A stretch of DNA of 64,000 nucleotides from Nocardioides aurantiacus (GCF_003752505.1 NZ_RKHO01000001.1:3472001-3536000); one strand, 5' to 3'. Counted from the stretch's first letter, positions 54,558-63,617 are shown. The notes: generated by a model not told the origin, from the letters alone. Numbers and translations are program-made.

Positions 54558-55580
54558 GTGACCGACCAGACGACCGACGAGCACGGCGACCAGCGTCGGG
54601 GGCGGCTCGGACGCCTGCTCGGACGCCGCCGCGACGACCCGTCGCCCACCACCGACGACGCCGCGACCGAGCGGTCCACGACCCCGGTCGGCTCCGCTGC
54701 GCCCGAGCCGGAGCCCGCCGCCGGCGACGAGGGCGGGCGCTGGGTCTACCACCACGCCGACGAGACGTCAGGCTTCCAGGGCTGGCTCTACCACTACGAC
54801 GACGGCACGCTCGCCGCCGAGGACGGCACGGTCTACGAGTACGCCGACGGTGGCGCGCTCGAGCAGCCGACCGACACTGCGGCGGCCGAGCCCGAACCGA
54901 CGCCGGAGCCCGAACCGGTCGCTGCGGCCCAGCCCGAACCGGAGCCCGAGCCCGAACCGGAGCCCGTCGCGGTGGCCGAGCCTGAGCCGGAGCCCGAACC
55001 GGAGCCGGAGCCCGAGCCGGAGCCCGAGCCCGAGCCGGAGCCCGTCGCAGCGACCGAGCCCGAACCGGAGCCCGAGCCCGAGCCCACGCCCACGTCCGAT
55101 GACGTCCCCACCTTCCTCGAGTACTCGCCCTCCGGGCTCGTGCCGCTCGCGGCCGGGACCGTCCTCGCCCTCGCCGGGGTCGGGGCGGTCGTGCTGGCCG
55201 TGCTGACGCTCGAGGACCCGTCGACGGACGGGGTGCTGCTGGTCCTGCTGCTGGCGGGCCTGGCGGTGGCGGCCGGCGTCGTGCTGTCGCGGTGGGATCC
55301 CACCACCGTCACGGTGCGCGAGGGCACGCTGCTGGTCGAGCGGGGCGGGAAGACCCGTGAGGTCGACCTGCGCGACCCCGACCTCGCCGTCGAGCTCGAC
55401 GACCCCGGGTCACGGTCCTGGACCGGCACCTTCACCTCCGGCGAGGACGACCCGGTCGTCGTACGCCGCTCCGACGTCGAGCCGCGCCGCTTCGCCCAGG
55501 TCGTCGAGCACGCCCGCACCCAAAGGCCCGACTCCGAGGCCGGCTCCCGGGGCGAGCGCGAGGGCGCCACCCGGGCCTAG
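54558..55580 (+). CDS. Membrane protein with a long Pro-Glu repeat
   Basis: A 340-residue protein. An acidic/basic N-terminus contains [31 protein letters not shown] near 62-92. A proline-glutamate repeat covers about residues 107-179, then two adjacent helices ([23 protein letters not shown] and [19 protein letters not shown]) and a basic, charged C-terminal domain. No signal peptide is seen. The repeat is probably extended and could span the wall or serve as a spacer. The GTG at 54558 is chosen for GAGGGGG five bases upstream. Its stop overlaps by three bases the stop of the convergent lipoprotein gene (shared CTAG). Confidence 0.78.
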   Translation: MTDQTTDEHGDQRRGRLGRLLGRRRDDPSPTTDDAATERSTTPVGSAAPEPEPAAGDEGGRWVYHHADETSGFQGWLYHYDDGTLAAEDGTVYEYADGGALEQPTDTAAAEPEPTPEPEPVAAAQPEPEPEPEPEPVAVAEPEPEPEPEPEPEPEPEPEPEPVAATEPEPEPEPEPTPTSDDVPTFLEYSPSGLVPLAAGTVLALAGVGAVVLAVLTLEDPSTDGVLLVLLLAGLAVAAGVVLSRWDPTTVTVREGTLLVERGGKTREVDLRDPDLAVELDDPGSRSWTGTFTSGEDDPVVVRRSDVEPRRFAQVVEHARTQRPDSEAGSRGEREGATRA

Positions 55581-56530
55581 TAGCCCGGGATCGCGACCTC
55601 GAGCCGGTCGCCCTTCGCCACGACGCTGCCCTGGACGCGGAACCTGACGCGGTCGGTCACCGGCAGCAGGGCCCCGGAGTCCGGGTCACGCACCTGCCCG
55701 GCCATGCGGGCGAGGGGTGGGCGGGGCGTCGTGATCCGCCACCCGGCCCCGTCGGGCTCGGTGGTGGCGCGGACCGGTCCGGCCAGCGTCCAGGTCGACG
55801 AGGACAGCCCGCCCACCCAGGCCAGCCGGGCCGGGCAACCTCGCGGACGGGCCTCGTCCCCCAGGGGGCGGGTGCAGCGGCGCACGAACGACCGGACGGC
55901 TCGCTGCACCTGCGCCTCCCCCGCCGCGGTCAGCTCACCCCCGAGGTCGAACGGATAGGGCCTCACGTCGCGGGTGTCGATCCGCTCGCCGGGGCCGTGC
56001 GTGACGAGGCCCTCGGGCCCGACCGCGGCCACGGTGAGGTCACCGGGCGGCAGGTGGTAGCGGCGCCCCTCGGCCGGCACCGGGTCGACGGGCACCTCGA
56101 CGTCACCGACCCGCAGGGCGGTGACGCCCCGCCCGGTGAGCTCGACCGTCGGGAGCACCGAGCCGACGAACCCGCCCGACTTGCGGACGTCCACGCGCAG
56201 CCACTCGCCCCCACGCTCGTCCGGTGGGTCGGTGTCGAGGGTGTACTTCACGTAGGCCAGGTCGCCGTCCGCCTCGATCCTCACGTCGCGGCGCGCCAGC
56301 GCCCCCTGCTCGAGCACGTCGTCGACGAGCAGCTCGTCGGAGACGGCCAGCGACTCCTCGACGACCAGCTCCTTCAGCGCCGTTGCGTCGGCCTCGACGA
56401 GCGCCGCGGTCAGCAGCTGCACCTGGCCGCGGGCGGTGGTCGGGTCGTCGGCCGACCCGTCGGCGCAGCCGGCCAGCGCGAGGACGGTCAGGCCGGCCGC
56501 TGCGGCCGCGGTGCGGCGTACCCCTCGCAT
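55577..56530 (-). CDS. Lipoprotein of unknown function
   Basis: A 317-residue predicted lipoprotein with lipobox ALAGC ending at residue 22, then an Asp-rich linker. A beta-rich domain follows ([22 protein letters not shown] near 115) with the patch [24 protein letters not shown] near 218-241, which holds a cysteine pair. No family recognised with confidence. It converges with the Pro-Glu repeat gene; the two stop codons lie in one CTAG. Confidence 0.75.
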   Translation of the reverse strand: MRGVRRTAAAAAGLTVLALAGCADGSADDPTTARGQVQLLTAALVEADATALKELVVEESLAVSDELLVDDVLEQGALARRDVRIEADGDLAYVKYTLDTDPPDERGGEWLRVDVRKSGGFVGSVLPTVELTGRGVTALRVGDVEVPVDPVPAEGRRYHLPPGDLTVAAVGPEGLVTHGPGERIDTRDVRPYPFDLGGELTAAGEAQVQRAVRSFVRRCTRPLGDEARPRGCPARLAWVGGLSSSTWTLAGPVRATTEPDGAGWRITTPRPPLARMAGQVRDPDSGALLPVTDRVRFRVQGSVVAKGDRLEVAIPGY

Positions 56531-56741
56531 GCGGTGATGGTCGCAGGTCCGGCCCCTCGACGCAGCCGCCTCGACGCAAGCGCACGGGCCATGTCCCCCG
56601 GACCGGGGCCCCGACCCTCGGAACGCTCGGGAGACCGTGGCACCTGCCACCGTCTCCGGAGCCGTCGGACGCCCGGTCCCCGACCACGTGGTGCGACCGG
56701 CCCCGGAGCGGGGCCGGGGTCGACCGACGGTGGCGTCGACC

Positions 56742-57236
56742 TCAGCCGGTGGCGAACCGCGCGGCCGACTCCCCCGACAGGGCCGCGTCGATGCGGGCGC
56801 GCATGCGGGCGGCCATCGCCGGGCGGAGGTCCTCGAGCTCGTCCGGCGTGCACCAGCGCACGTCGGTGGACTCGTCGTCGGCCACCCGCGCCTCACCGGA
56901 GACCCAGGTGCAGGCGAAGGTGAGGTCGAGGTAGACCGACCGGTCCCCGTTGGGATAGGCCACCTCGTCGGTCGCCCCCACCAGCGCGAGGCGGTCGACC
57001 CGGATCACCACGTCGGCCTCCTCCAGCGCCTCGCGGGCGGCCGCCACCGCGGGCTCCTCCCCCGGGTCGACGATGCCGGTGACGGGGGTCCACGTCCCGT
57101 CGTCGGACCGCCGGACCAGCAGCACCTCGGTGGCGGGCCCGGTGCCGCGGCGCACGACCGCGGTCACGCCGGGCAGCCACAGCAGGTCGTGGCCGATGTG
57201 GGAGCGCAGGTCGGCGACGTACGGCGGGATGGGCAC
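56742..57236 (-). CDS. Nudix hydrolase
   Basis: A 164-residue protein with the Nudix box GIVDPGEEPAVAAAREALEEADV near residues 53-75, which obeys G-x5-E-x7-REUXEE with the final position changed to A-D-V. The GTG at 57236 gives MPIPPYVADLRSHIGHD, a common start in this group. Substrate unknown; the closest families act on ADP-ribose or oxidised nucleotides. It is the last core-like gene before the accessory region. Confidence 0.87.
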   Translation of the reverse strand: MPIPPYVADLRSHIGHDLLWLPGVTAVVRRGTGPATEVLLVRRSDDGTWTPVTGIVDPGEEPAVAAAREALEEADVVIRVDRLALVGATDEVAYPNGDRSVYLDLTFACTWVSGEARVADDESTDVRWCTPDELEDLRPAMAARMRARIDAALSGESAARFATG

Positions 57237-57536
57237 GCGCCCGACGCTAGCGCCCGAGCCGGGTGCCGGCCTCGCTAGGCTCCCGGGGTGCGGGTCGCCC
57301 AGCCTCCGTACGCCGGGCCTCTGAGGCTTCAGGAATTTAACCCTGACCTGGGGGTTCGACTTGGCGATCACAACTCGCTTGCTGACCTGCTGGCATGTCT
57401 TGCGAGCGTTCCTGGAATGCACTGCGCGGGGATGTGGAACGCGGCTCCCTCAGCAGATCCGCCGGTCAGTCAGGCCAGATCTTTAATCGAGCTGACGGCG
57501 GGTGCTGCGGCGGTCATCGGCGGAGAGGGGTGGACT
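57237..57536. other. Gene-free stretch at the start of the accessory region
   Basis: No frame with a plausible start and protein-like composition was found. Base composition changes here: sequence right of about 57310 is less GC-rich. This may be the left boundary of an acquired block, but no attachment-site repeat was identified. Confidence 0.5.
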
Positions 57537-58262
57537 TCAGCCTCCGCCACGGCTTTCGTCGCCGGCGGTCTCCAACTCGGGAGATGGTGGACTCGCCTTC
57601 TTCTCATCGTCTTGGTTGCGCCGCCTACGCTTCTTCCATTCCACCTGCCGCACACGGATAGCGCCAGTGCCAAACGAGTAGCTCACCTCGCCCTTGAAGC
57701 CGTCGAGGTCTTCGTCGATCGGCCGCTCGGGCACCTCGAACGAAATGATTTCGCCTGCGTGACACAGGCGCGGCAACTCGACGCCAGCCTGCAGCTCAAG
57801 GTTCTCGGACTGACCTCGCACTACCCGGGATTCGCTGTCCGGATCGCGGAGGTAAATGAATGTGATCGTAAGGCCGTGGACGTTGACGGTTGCCCCTCGG
57901 CAGGTCAGATCGACGTCACGCCAAGCGGTCATGGAGTCCATCAGTTTGGGAGTGACCTCTGCGTCCATACTGAGGCCGGCAGACTCCAGGACATTGAGCA
58001 TGCGGGTTATCTCGCCGACAGTGGAACCCATTCGCGGCACCACATCGAAGTTGACGTCGATGGCCGCCTCCGTTGCAGCTACCGAAGCGGCAGATGCCTC
58101 CGCCGCAGTCTTCGAGTGCTCGGCCGCTTTTCCCGCGCTGTTGGCCATGAACTTCGTCAAGATCGCTAGCCAAGCGGTAATGCCGGCCAAGATCACCGTC
58201 GAAGCGAGCGTAATGAGCGGCCCCCAGTCCTTCACCCAATTAATGACAGCGTCAGAGTTCAC
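57537..58262 (-). CDS. Hypothetical membrane-anchored protein
   Basis: A 241-residue protein. One helix near residues 14-36 (WGPLITLASTVILAGITAWLAILTKFM) is followed by a charged coiled segment (SAGKAAEHSKTAAEASAASVAATEAAIDVNFD), a globular domain with FEVPERPIDEDLDGFKGEVSYSFGTGAIRVRQVEW near 175-209, and a basic, disordered tail. The layout (short helix, coiled linker, cytoplasmic domain) is common in accessory genes of islands. GTG start. Function unknown. Confidence 0.72.
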   Translation of the reverse strand: MNSDAVINWVKDWGPLITLASTVILAGITAWLAILTKFMANSAGKAAEHSKTAAEASAASVAATEAAIDVNFDVVPRMGSTVGEITRMLNVLESAGLSMDAEVTPKLMDSMTAWRDVDLTCRGATVNVHGLTITFIYLRDPDSESRVVRGQSENLELQAGVELPRLCHAGEIISFEVPERPIDEDLDGFKGEVSYSFGTGAIRVRQVEWKKRRRRNQDDEKKASPPSPELETAGDESRGGG

Positions 58263-59110
58263 GCACGGAGTGTCGCATCACCGAGGTTTGAGGGATGGTT
58301 GCTGCCCCCGAACCAGGTGCTGGAGCAGCGGGCAGCGCCCTCAAGCTCGGTTCGGTTCGCTGGCCACATGGCGCGGACTCTGGAGCGGCGCCCGCTTAGT
58401 CTCGCCCCCCGAACGGCCTGACTGGTCCGGAGCAAGGCATCCGCTACCCCAGAGGGTGCGTTCGGGGTAGCGACGAGACCCGCGCTCAGACTGGCTGCGC
58501 GGGATGGGCCGCTCTGTAGCAGCGCGGGTGTTCGCGCGGTCTTGGGACGAGACCCACCCCGACCTTGCGCCACAGGATCAGCTAGCCCGTCCGAAGCAAA
58601 CACGTGGCAAACCGCTGTAGGCGGAGCAGTCGGCCCGCCTCGGCGGCGATACCGGCCGCGGCCAAGCGGCTTCGTGAGCCAGGCGTGGACGTCGAGACGG
58701 TGAGACGCGTTGGCGGTCGCCGGCGAGACGGCGGCGCCCGTGCTCGTAGACACCCAGCGGGCGTCCGCACAACCCGCAGCGGCGGCCGTGTTACCTCGAG
58801 CGGTGCCGTGCTGGGCGGCGCGGCGCAGCGCAGCGCAGCGCAGCGCAGCGCATCCCCAGATCCCGGCCGAGAGCGAACATCTCGTCATGGGCCGGGCCGC
58901 CGCGCATGCAACCGAGCTCGAACTGGGAGCGGCCGCGCGGGCGCAGCGTCCTCGAACCTACCGGTAGGGGCCCCTAGCCTGATGGTCGTTGCCGCCTACC
59001 TACACGTGGCTCGCGGCGCGGACCGGCTCGCGTCACGGTCCGCTGTCGTGCCGACTGGCTTCGACCTGGAGAGCCCGCAGCATGCGTCCGACGGCTGGGG
59101 TGACGCGCCC
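58263..59110. other. Gene-free stretch with a CAGCG tract
   Basis: Open frames exist on both strands, but none shows a convincing start or known protein pattern; they are rich in Arg, Ala and Ser because of the GC-rich codons. At 58826-58852 the tandem tract is present. Degraded genes cannot be excluded. Confidence 0.5.
58826..58852. repeat. CAGCG pentanucleotide tandem repeat
   Basis: Five perfect copies of CAGCG followed by CA, embedded in a gene-free segment. Its length could vary by slippage. Confidence 0.85.
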
Positions 59111-60352
59111 TCAGACCAGCTCCTCCACGAGATCCTGGGCGAATGCGAGGCTCTCGGTAGCGCCCTTCTTGAGAGCCTCCAGCTCGCTGCCGTCGACTGC
59201 GAGAAAGGCGCCAAAGTTCACGTTCGCGACGGCGATCTGGCAGGCGGCGATGCGCAAGAAGTCGCTGTACTCGCTCTGCTCGCGCCGTGTGAGGTCCGCC
59301 CAACGTGCCGCTTCCGTTGTGGACAACGATCTGCGCCAGCGCTCCTGGGCATGGCCGGCGTGTAGGGCGATGTACTCCAGGATGCGGGTTGCGTCCTCGA
59401 TGGCGGTCACCATGGCCTCGTATCCAGCCAACATTCGCTCTAGCTCCGCTTCCGCCTCGTCAATCTTTAGGTTCAGCTCGAGCTCCTTCTGCTTGTTGCG
59501 ACGCGACACGAGCAGGAAGCCGCCGATGGCGAGCATCGCCGCTGGCACGGCGACGACGCTGGCCGCGATCGTCATCCCCCCAGCGACCCCGGCGCCACCG
59601 GCAGCAAGGCTCCCGCCACCAAGGAACGCCCAGGTGGCGTTCGTCGCGGCAACGCCGGACAGACCGCTGATCGCGGCACCTGTCGAGGCGGTCCCGAAGG
59701 TGGCTGCAGCCGTGAACGCACCGTAGGCAGCGGCACCGCCGACCCCTGCGCCCACGGTCGCGCCCCCTAGAGCTCCCGCCAACCGGCTCGCGGCCAGGTC
59801 CAGCTCGTACCCGGTCACGGCGCCGGGCTCGACCGGCTCCTCACTGTCCAAGGTCTCCGGGGTCGGAAGGTCGGGCGCTCCCGAGATCAGGTGCGCCTGC
59901 TCGATGAAGGGGACGAAGAACTTGTCGCGCGCGTGGTCGTGCGCCAAGTTGAAAGAATCGGCCGCCTCGTCAACCCGATCGGTGCGTGCGCCGACAACAC
60001 GGTGGAGCGCCGTCAGGCGCTCCTTGGTCGGACGACCGGCAGTACTCAGCTTCGACCTGGTCGTGGCCTTCGAGATCGGCAACTCACTCACGGTCATGGA
60101 GTGCTCCACGGTCCGTCGTTCAGCGAGGCCGATGAGCTCGGCGGGCGTGACCTTGAGCGCCTCAGCGATCCGCTCGACGCGGTCCGGGCGCGGGCGCATC
60201 TGCCCAGACTCGACTCGTGACATCGACACACCGGCACCCGCACCCACGCTGTAGCCCGCGCGCTCGCCGAGGCCCTGCTGGCTGAGGTCCTCGGGACTGC
60301 TTTCGCGGAGCTCACGAATGACCTCGCCAAGTGCCTTGGTCGAGTAAGCCAT
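59111..60352 (-). CDS. Helix-turn-helix protein with a glycine-rich membrane region
   Basis: A 413-residue protein. Residues ~5-60 form an XRE-type HTH (ELRESSPEDLSQQGLGERAGYSVGAGAGVSMSRVESGQMRPR, then VERIAEALKVTPAELIGLAE). After a linker, residues ~195-285 form a glycine-rich hydrophobic stretch (GATVGAGVGGAAAYGAF, SLAAGGAGVAGGMTIAASVVAVPAAML) resembling glycine-zipper, pore- or hairpin-forming domains. A coiled coil (KQKELELNLKIDEAEAELERML) and a helical C-terminus ending EELV follow. DNA-binding and membrane-active parts in one chain are unusual. Expression is likely self-controlled through the repeats in 60372-60431. Start at 60352. Confidence 0.82.
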   Translation of the reverse strand: MAYSTKALGEVIRELRESSPEDLSQQGLGERAGYSVGAGAGVSMSRVESGQMRPRPDRVERIAEALKVTPAELIGLAERRTVEHSMTVSELPISKATTRSKLSTAGRPTKERLTALHRVVGARTDRVDEAADSFNLAHDHARDKFFVPFIEQAHLISGAPDLPTPETLDSEEPVEPGAVTGYELDLAASRLAGALGGATVGAGVGGAAAYGAFTAAATFGTASTGAAISGLSGVAATNATWAFLGGGSLAAGGAGVAGGMTIAASVVAVPAAMLAIGGFLLVSRRNKQKELELNLKIDEAEAELERMLAGYEAMVTAIEDATRILEYIALHAGHAQERWRRSLSTTEAARWADLTRREQSEYSDFLRIAACQIAVANVNFGAFLAVDGSELEALKKGATESLAFAQDLVEELV

Positions 60353-60371
60353 GGGGGCAACCTTACCACTG

Positions 60372-60431
60372 AAACACTAGTCGGATGGACTTAGTGTTTG
60401 ACTTAGCGTAGAAGTGGTGCGTTACTTAGTC
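60372..60431. promoter_or_regulatory. Operator/promoter region between the HTH gene and the 72-aa gene
   Basis: An imperfect palindrome AAACACTAGTC-ggatg-GACTTAGTGTTT occupies 60372-60399, and further copies of its half site follow as GACTTAG (60400-60406) and TACTTAGTCC (60422-60431). TTGACT at 60398 fits a -35 element. Three to four half sites in a divergent promoter point to binding by the adjacent HTH protein. Confidence 0.6.
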
Positions 60432-60477
60432 CGGACTCCCGACCGGGGGTCGCACTCACATCGAAGAAAGGTCTCCC

Positions 60478-60696
60478 ATGGCCAAGATCAACAAGGCCCT
60501 GTTCGCCGTCGACGTCGCCGGCACCGCCTACCGCACCAACCTCGTACTCCATGACCCCGCGGTGCACAAGGCCGCCGACACTGCGTGGGTCGACATCAAG
60601 CAGGCCGGTCGGTCTTCCGGCGCTCTCGTGCGCGAGGTGGTCGAGTCGTGGCACCGCAACGCCCCGGACAACCGCGTCCGGGGCGTCAACGCCTAG
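60478..60696 (+). CDS. Small hypothetical protein divergent from the HTH gene
   Basis: A 72-residue protein, AAAGG seven bases before the ATG. Composition is soluble, with VAGTAYRTNLVLHDPAVHKAADTAWVDIKQAGRSSGALVREVVESWHRN forming a likely two-layer alpha/beta unit. No known family. It shares the divergent operator region with the HTH-glycine-rich protein, so it could be a partner, inhibitor or simply a co-regulated gene. Confidence 0.68.
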   Translation: MAKINKALFAVDVAGTAYRTNLVLHDPAVHKAADTAWVDIKQAGRSSGALVREVVESWHRNAPDNRVRGVNA

Positions 60697-61280
60697 CGGC
60701 AAGCTGCGCCTGGCCGCGGCGCCATCCCGCACGCTCGTCGCAGCGAACGGTTCTGGATCCGCGCCGACCACCTCGAGGTTTTGGCGACAGGAGGGGCAGG
60801 CGACGGGCCCGACCATCTGGCGCAGCCAAATAGGGATACCTACTGCTGGCCGACCCCGAAGCGAGGATGCGGCTGCGCCTCGGCGTCGGGCTGGTGCCCG
60901 TTGTCTTCGGCTGCTGATTGCCAGCTGTCACCGTGGTCATCGGAGCCGGGGCAGCGATGGACATGGATCCGCCTCCTGAGCCGCTGCGCCCGTTCACGGT
61001 GGCCCTGGCGGCGGGCGTCGTCACCGCTTACCTCGGTCACCGCGTGCTGCGCCCCTTCGTCCGGCCGTGGACTGACGAGTACCCCACCCGATGCGACCTC
61101 ACCGTGGTCGAGCAGCGGCCGGGCGACCGGCTTCCTCGTCTTGTGAGACGGCGTCTTGCCTTGTCGGACCAGGCAGCTAGCTTCGGACACGACGAGGCGC
61201 TCAGCTTTGCCGGACAGCAATGTCGAGCAGGGCTAGGGTGCCTGACCGAGGGGTCGACCGAGGTCAGGGGAGACACAGTC
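60697..61280. other. Gene-free stretch
   Basis: No supported gene. An open frame beginning MDMDPPPEPLRPFTVALAAG at 60957 runs into the next gene's frame; its first ~30 residues have a hydrophobic stretch, but without ribosome-site support it is left out. Confidence 0.5.
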
Positions 61281-61490
61281 ATGGGTACTGCAACGGTAGA
61301 GGTGCTGAGCACCGATGACGCTGAGCGCCGCCGCGCCGAGATCCTCTCGGCGGCGGGTGGCGACGAGCAATCGCTGCGCGACCGCGCAGCTCAGTACGCA
61401 CTCAGCGCCCGCGAGCTCGCCGCACTGGATGCCTTGGACGCCCTGGACGCCCTGGACTACCTGCTCGGCGGGCATCGCACGGAGAACTAG
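61281..61490 (+). CDS. Small helical protein, first gene of a bicistron
   Basis: A 69-residue protein (GTATVEVLSTDDAERRRAEILSAAGGDEQSLRDRAAQYALSARELAALDAL). The DALDALDALDYLL run near residues 50-62 is a tandem of LDA. GGGGAG lies eight bases before the ATG. Its stop overlaps the start (GTG) of the second gene by one base. Pairs of this form, a ~70-residue helical protein and a second protein ending with a HVHAHRD motif, occur in actinobacterial genomes; a toxin-antitoxin relation has been neither shown nor excluded. Confidence 0.68.
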   Translation: MGTATVEVLSTDDAERRRAEILSAAGGDEQSLRDRAAQYALSARELAALDALDALDALDYLLGGHRTEN

Positions 61491-61897
61491 TGTCGCCCCG
61501 GCAACGTCCCATTCAAGAGCTCGAGGACCAGGCCCAGGAGTTCGCCCAGCGTCTCACCGCGTCGGTGTACTCCGTGGCCCGGGGCTGTGACCCGTTCGCC
61601 GCCACCGTCACCGGTGACCGCATCACGGTGCGCCAAGAGCCCGACACCGGGGTCCCCCTTAGCGTCGACGGGGCGGTGGTCCTGACTCTAAAAGTGTCGT
61701 TCGCCTGCGCGTGGGACCGCGTCGGCCACTACCTGGCAGTCGACGAGTCCCGGATGCGGGTCTACGCCGGAGCCCAGGCCGCCGGCGAGCCCCTCTTTCG
61801 CTACGCGTACCTGCGCCGCCTCAGCGGCAAGGACCAGCCCGGCGCCCACGTGCACGTTCACGCCCACCGCGACGGCTTGGGTCTGCTGCACGGATAG
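61490..61897 (+). CDS. Second bicistron gene, cut by the IS3 element
   Basis: The frame encodes 135 residues from a GTG overlapping the previous stop. It contains GVPLSVDGAVVLTLKVSFACAWDRVGHYLAVDESRMRVY and ends HVHVHAHRD-GLGLLHG. Related proteins that I recognise continue for another ~80 or more residues after HAHRDE. Here the terminal inverted repeat of the IS begins at 61879, so the last six codons and the stop come from the element. It is therefore a truncated gene. The remaining part is not found just right of the element. Confidence 0.72.
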   Translation: MSPRQRPIQELEDQAQEFAQRLTASVYSVARGCDPFAATVTGDRITVRQEPDTGVPLSVDGAVVLTLKVSFACAWDRVGHYLAVDESRMRVYAGAQAAGEPLFRYAYLRRLSGKDQPGAHVHVHAHRDGLGLLHG

Positions 61898-61947
61898 GTG
61901 ACATCTGATCTGCGTCGATGTGTGTCGGCGCTGGAAGGATGTGCACT

Positions 61948-62241
61948 ATGCCGAAGGCGTTCCCCAGAGAGTTCCGCGAGGACGTGATCCGGGTCTACCG
62001 GGACTCGGATGCGTCGCTGGCCCAGGTCGCCAAGGACTTCGGCATCTCGCCGTCGTGCCTGAAGCGCTGGGTCACGATCGATGACAAGAAGTCTGCCCGC
62101 CCATCCTCAGCCGGCCGAGCGCCCGTGGAGTCCGACGCGCTGCGCGAAGCGAACAAGCGAATCAGGCTCCTCGAGCAAGAGAACGAGGTTCTGCGCCGCG
62201 CCGCTGCGTATCTCTCTCAGGCCAACCTGCCGGGAAAATGA
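61948..62241 (+). CDS. IS3-family transposase OrfA
   Basis: A 97-residue protein with the HTH of IS3 OrfA (PREFREDVIRVYRDSDASLAQVAKDFGISPSCLKRWV) followed by a leucine-zipper-like helix (IRLLEQENEVLRRAAAYLSQ). The stop overlaps the orfB start by four bases (ATGA), after a GGGAAAATG run, the type of site where a -1 frameshift gives the fused OrfAB transposase. Confidence 0.93.
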   Translation: MPKAFPREFREDVIRVYRDSDASLAQVAKDFGISPSCLKRWVTIDDKKSARPSSAGRAPVESDALREANKRIRLLEQENEVLRRAAAYLSQANLPGK

Positions 62242-63140
62242 TGTACCCGCTCGTCCGCGAGCTGGCCGCCGATGGGGTCCCCGTCGCGGTGACGTGCCGG
62301 GTGCTGAAGATCGCTCGCCAGCCCTACTACCGCTGGCTGGTCAATCCGGTCACCGATGCCGAGCTGACCGCGGCCTACCGGGCGAACGCGTTGTTCGACG
62401 CCCACCGCGACGACCCCGAGTTCGGCTACCGGTTCCTCCTCGACGAAGCCCGCGGCGCAGGTGAGCCGATGGCCGAGCGGACCGCGTGGCGGATCTGCTC
62501 CGACCTCGGTTGGTGGTCGGCGTTCGGGAAGAAGCGCGGCAGGAACGGGAAGAAGCCGGGCCCGCCGGTGCACGACGACCGCTGCGCCGTGGTCGACGAC
62601 CAAGGCAGGATCCGCCACGAGTTCACCGCCACCGGCCCGAACGAGCTGTGGCTGGCCGACATCACCGAGCACTGGACCGGGGAGGGCAAGCTCTACGTCT
62701 GCGCGATCAAGGACGTCTGCTCCAACCGCATCGTCGGCTACTCGATCGACTCACGGATGAAGTCCCGGCTCGCGGTCGCTGCGCTGAACGACGCAGTCGC
62801 TCGCCGCGGCAAGGTGGCCGGTTGTGTCCTGCACACCGACCGAGGATCGCAATTTCGAAGCCGCAAGTTCGTCCACGCGCTCAACCGCCACGACATGGTC
62901 GGCTCGATGGGCCGCGTCGGCGCAGCCGGCGACAACGCAGCCATGGAGAGCTTCTTCTCGCTGCTGCAGAAGAACGTCCTCGACCGCCACCCCTGGGCCA
63001 CCCGTGAAGAGCTGAGGATCGCGATCGTCAGGTGGATCGAGAGGACCTACCACCGGCGCCGGAGACAGGCTGCTCTCGGGCGATTGACCCCGGTCGAATA
63101 CGAGCTGATCATGACTCCAACCGCCACCCAGGCGGCCTAA
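62238..63140 (+). CDS. IS3-family transposase OrfB (DDE integrase core)
   Basis: A 300-residue protein with the DDE triad visible in LWLADITEHW (Asp), LHTDRGSQF (Asp) and NAAMESFFSLLQKN (Glu). The family tail YHRRRRQAALGRLTPVEYE is present. The length is normal and no stop or frameshift was seen, so the element may still be functional. Confidence 0.94.
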   Translation: MMYPLVRELAADGVPVAVTCRVLKIARQPYYRWLVNPVTDAELTAAYRANALFDAHRDDPEFGYRFLLDEARGAGEPMAERTAWRICSDLGWWSAFGKKRGRNGKKPGPPVHDDRCAVVDDQGRIRHEFTATGPNELWLADITEHWTGEGKLYVCAIKDVCSNRIVGYSIDSRMKSRLAVAALNDAVARRGKVAGCVLHTDRGSQFRSRKFVHALNRHDMVGSMGRVGAAGDNAAMESFFSLLQKNVLDRHPWATREELRIAIVRWIERTYHRRRRQAALGRLTPVEYELIMTPTATQAA

Positions 63141-63172
63141 CCAAAACTGTCACCCGTTCGTGCAGCAGACCC

Positions 63173-63617
63173 GACCTCGGGGAGGCTGGTGACGCTTGGG
63201 CCCATGTTCCGGCTCTGCTTGGTTGTGGACATCTCGCCCTCCTAGGGCGGTTGGTGCCCGACCTGACTTGTGTGGCGGGCCGCGGCACGGAACGCGTTAC
63301 TGCGCTCGCAACTAACCGTTCGCGCGAAGAGAAAGGAGACAACCCGCTCCTACGGGAAGGCACGAGGGCTGTCCAGGCGGGGCCAAGGATGCGAAGACGT
63401 CAGGTCAGACACCTCGTGTCACCGAACAGGTCGCGCGCCCCTAGGGCCGTCCTGCGCGAGATCGACTGGTCATGTTGTCGGGCTGAACGCGACAAGACGG
63501 GACTAGACCGCCCGAGACCATCCGTCGAATCACATGGGAGTTAGGCCGCCAGACGTGGTTCCCTCAGGGCCGCAAGGCTCGAGGCCCTGCGTCTGAGACA
63601 TGAATTTCGGGGGATCA
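63173..63617. other. Gene-free stretch right of the IS element
   Basis: No gene or recognisable remnant of the interrupted gene was found. A hairpin at 63565-63589 (CAGGGCC / GGCCCTG) precedes the next gene; it might end transcription from the IS or belong to the leader. Confidence 0.5.

Larger units (their letters stand above)
61879..63172. mobile_element. Complete IS3-family insertion sequence
   Basis: The element of 1294 bases is bounded by imperfect terminal inverted repeats at 61879-61903 and 63148-63172 (22 of 25 positions identical; both begin GGGTCTGCTGCACG and end GGTGACA when read inward). It contains orfA and orfB in the usual overlap. No direct target duplication was found at the ends examined, so an older insertion or rearrangement is possible. 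Its left end lies inside the second bicistron gene. Confidence 0.9.

Noticed and set aside
54880-55095. Repeat array between 54.9 and 55.1 kb as a possible CRISPR
   Set aside because: The repeat is a codon-level Pro-Glu run (GAGCCC/GAACCG) inside an open frame, without spacers.
57240-57420. Possible tRNA or attachment-site remnant at the left edge of the accessory region
   Set aside because: No cloverleaf or T-loop consensus and no matching direct repeat further right within the window.
58259-58888. Minus-strand 209-codon frame crossing the CAGCG tract
   Set aside because: The repeat encodes an Ala/Ala-Leu-Arg run; no start signal and no conserved motif, so likely chance.
60957-61280. Possible small membrane protein starting MDMDPPPEP
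   Set aside because: No good ribosome site, and the frame simply continues into the 69-residue gene, whose own start at 61281 is better supported.
63032-63544. Plus-strand frame running out of orfB into the flank
   Set aside because: It starts inside the transposase gene in another frame and crosses the terminal inverted repeat; no similarity to the interrupted gene.
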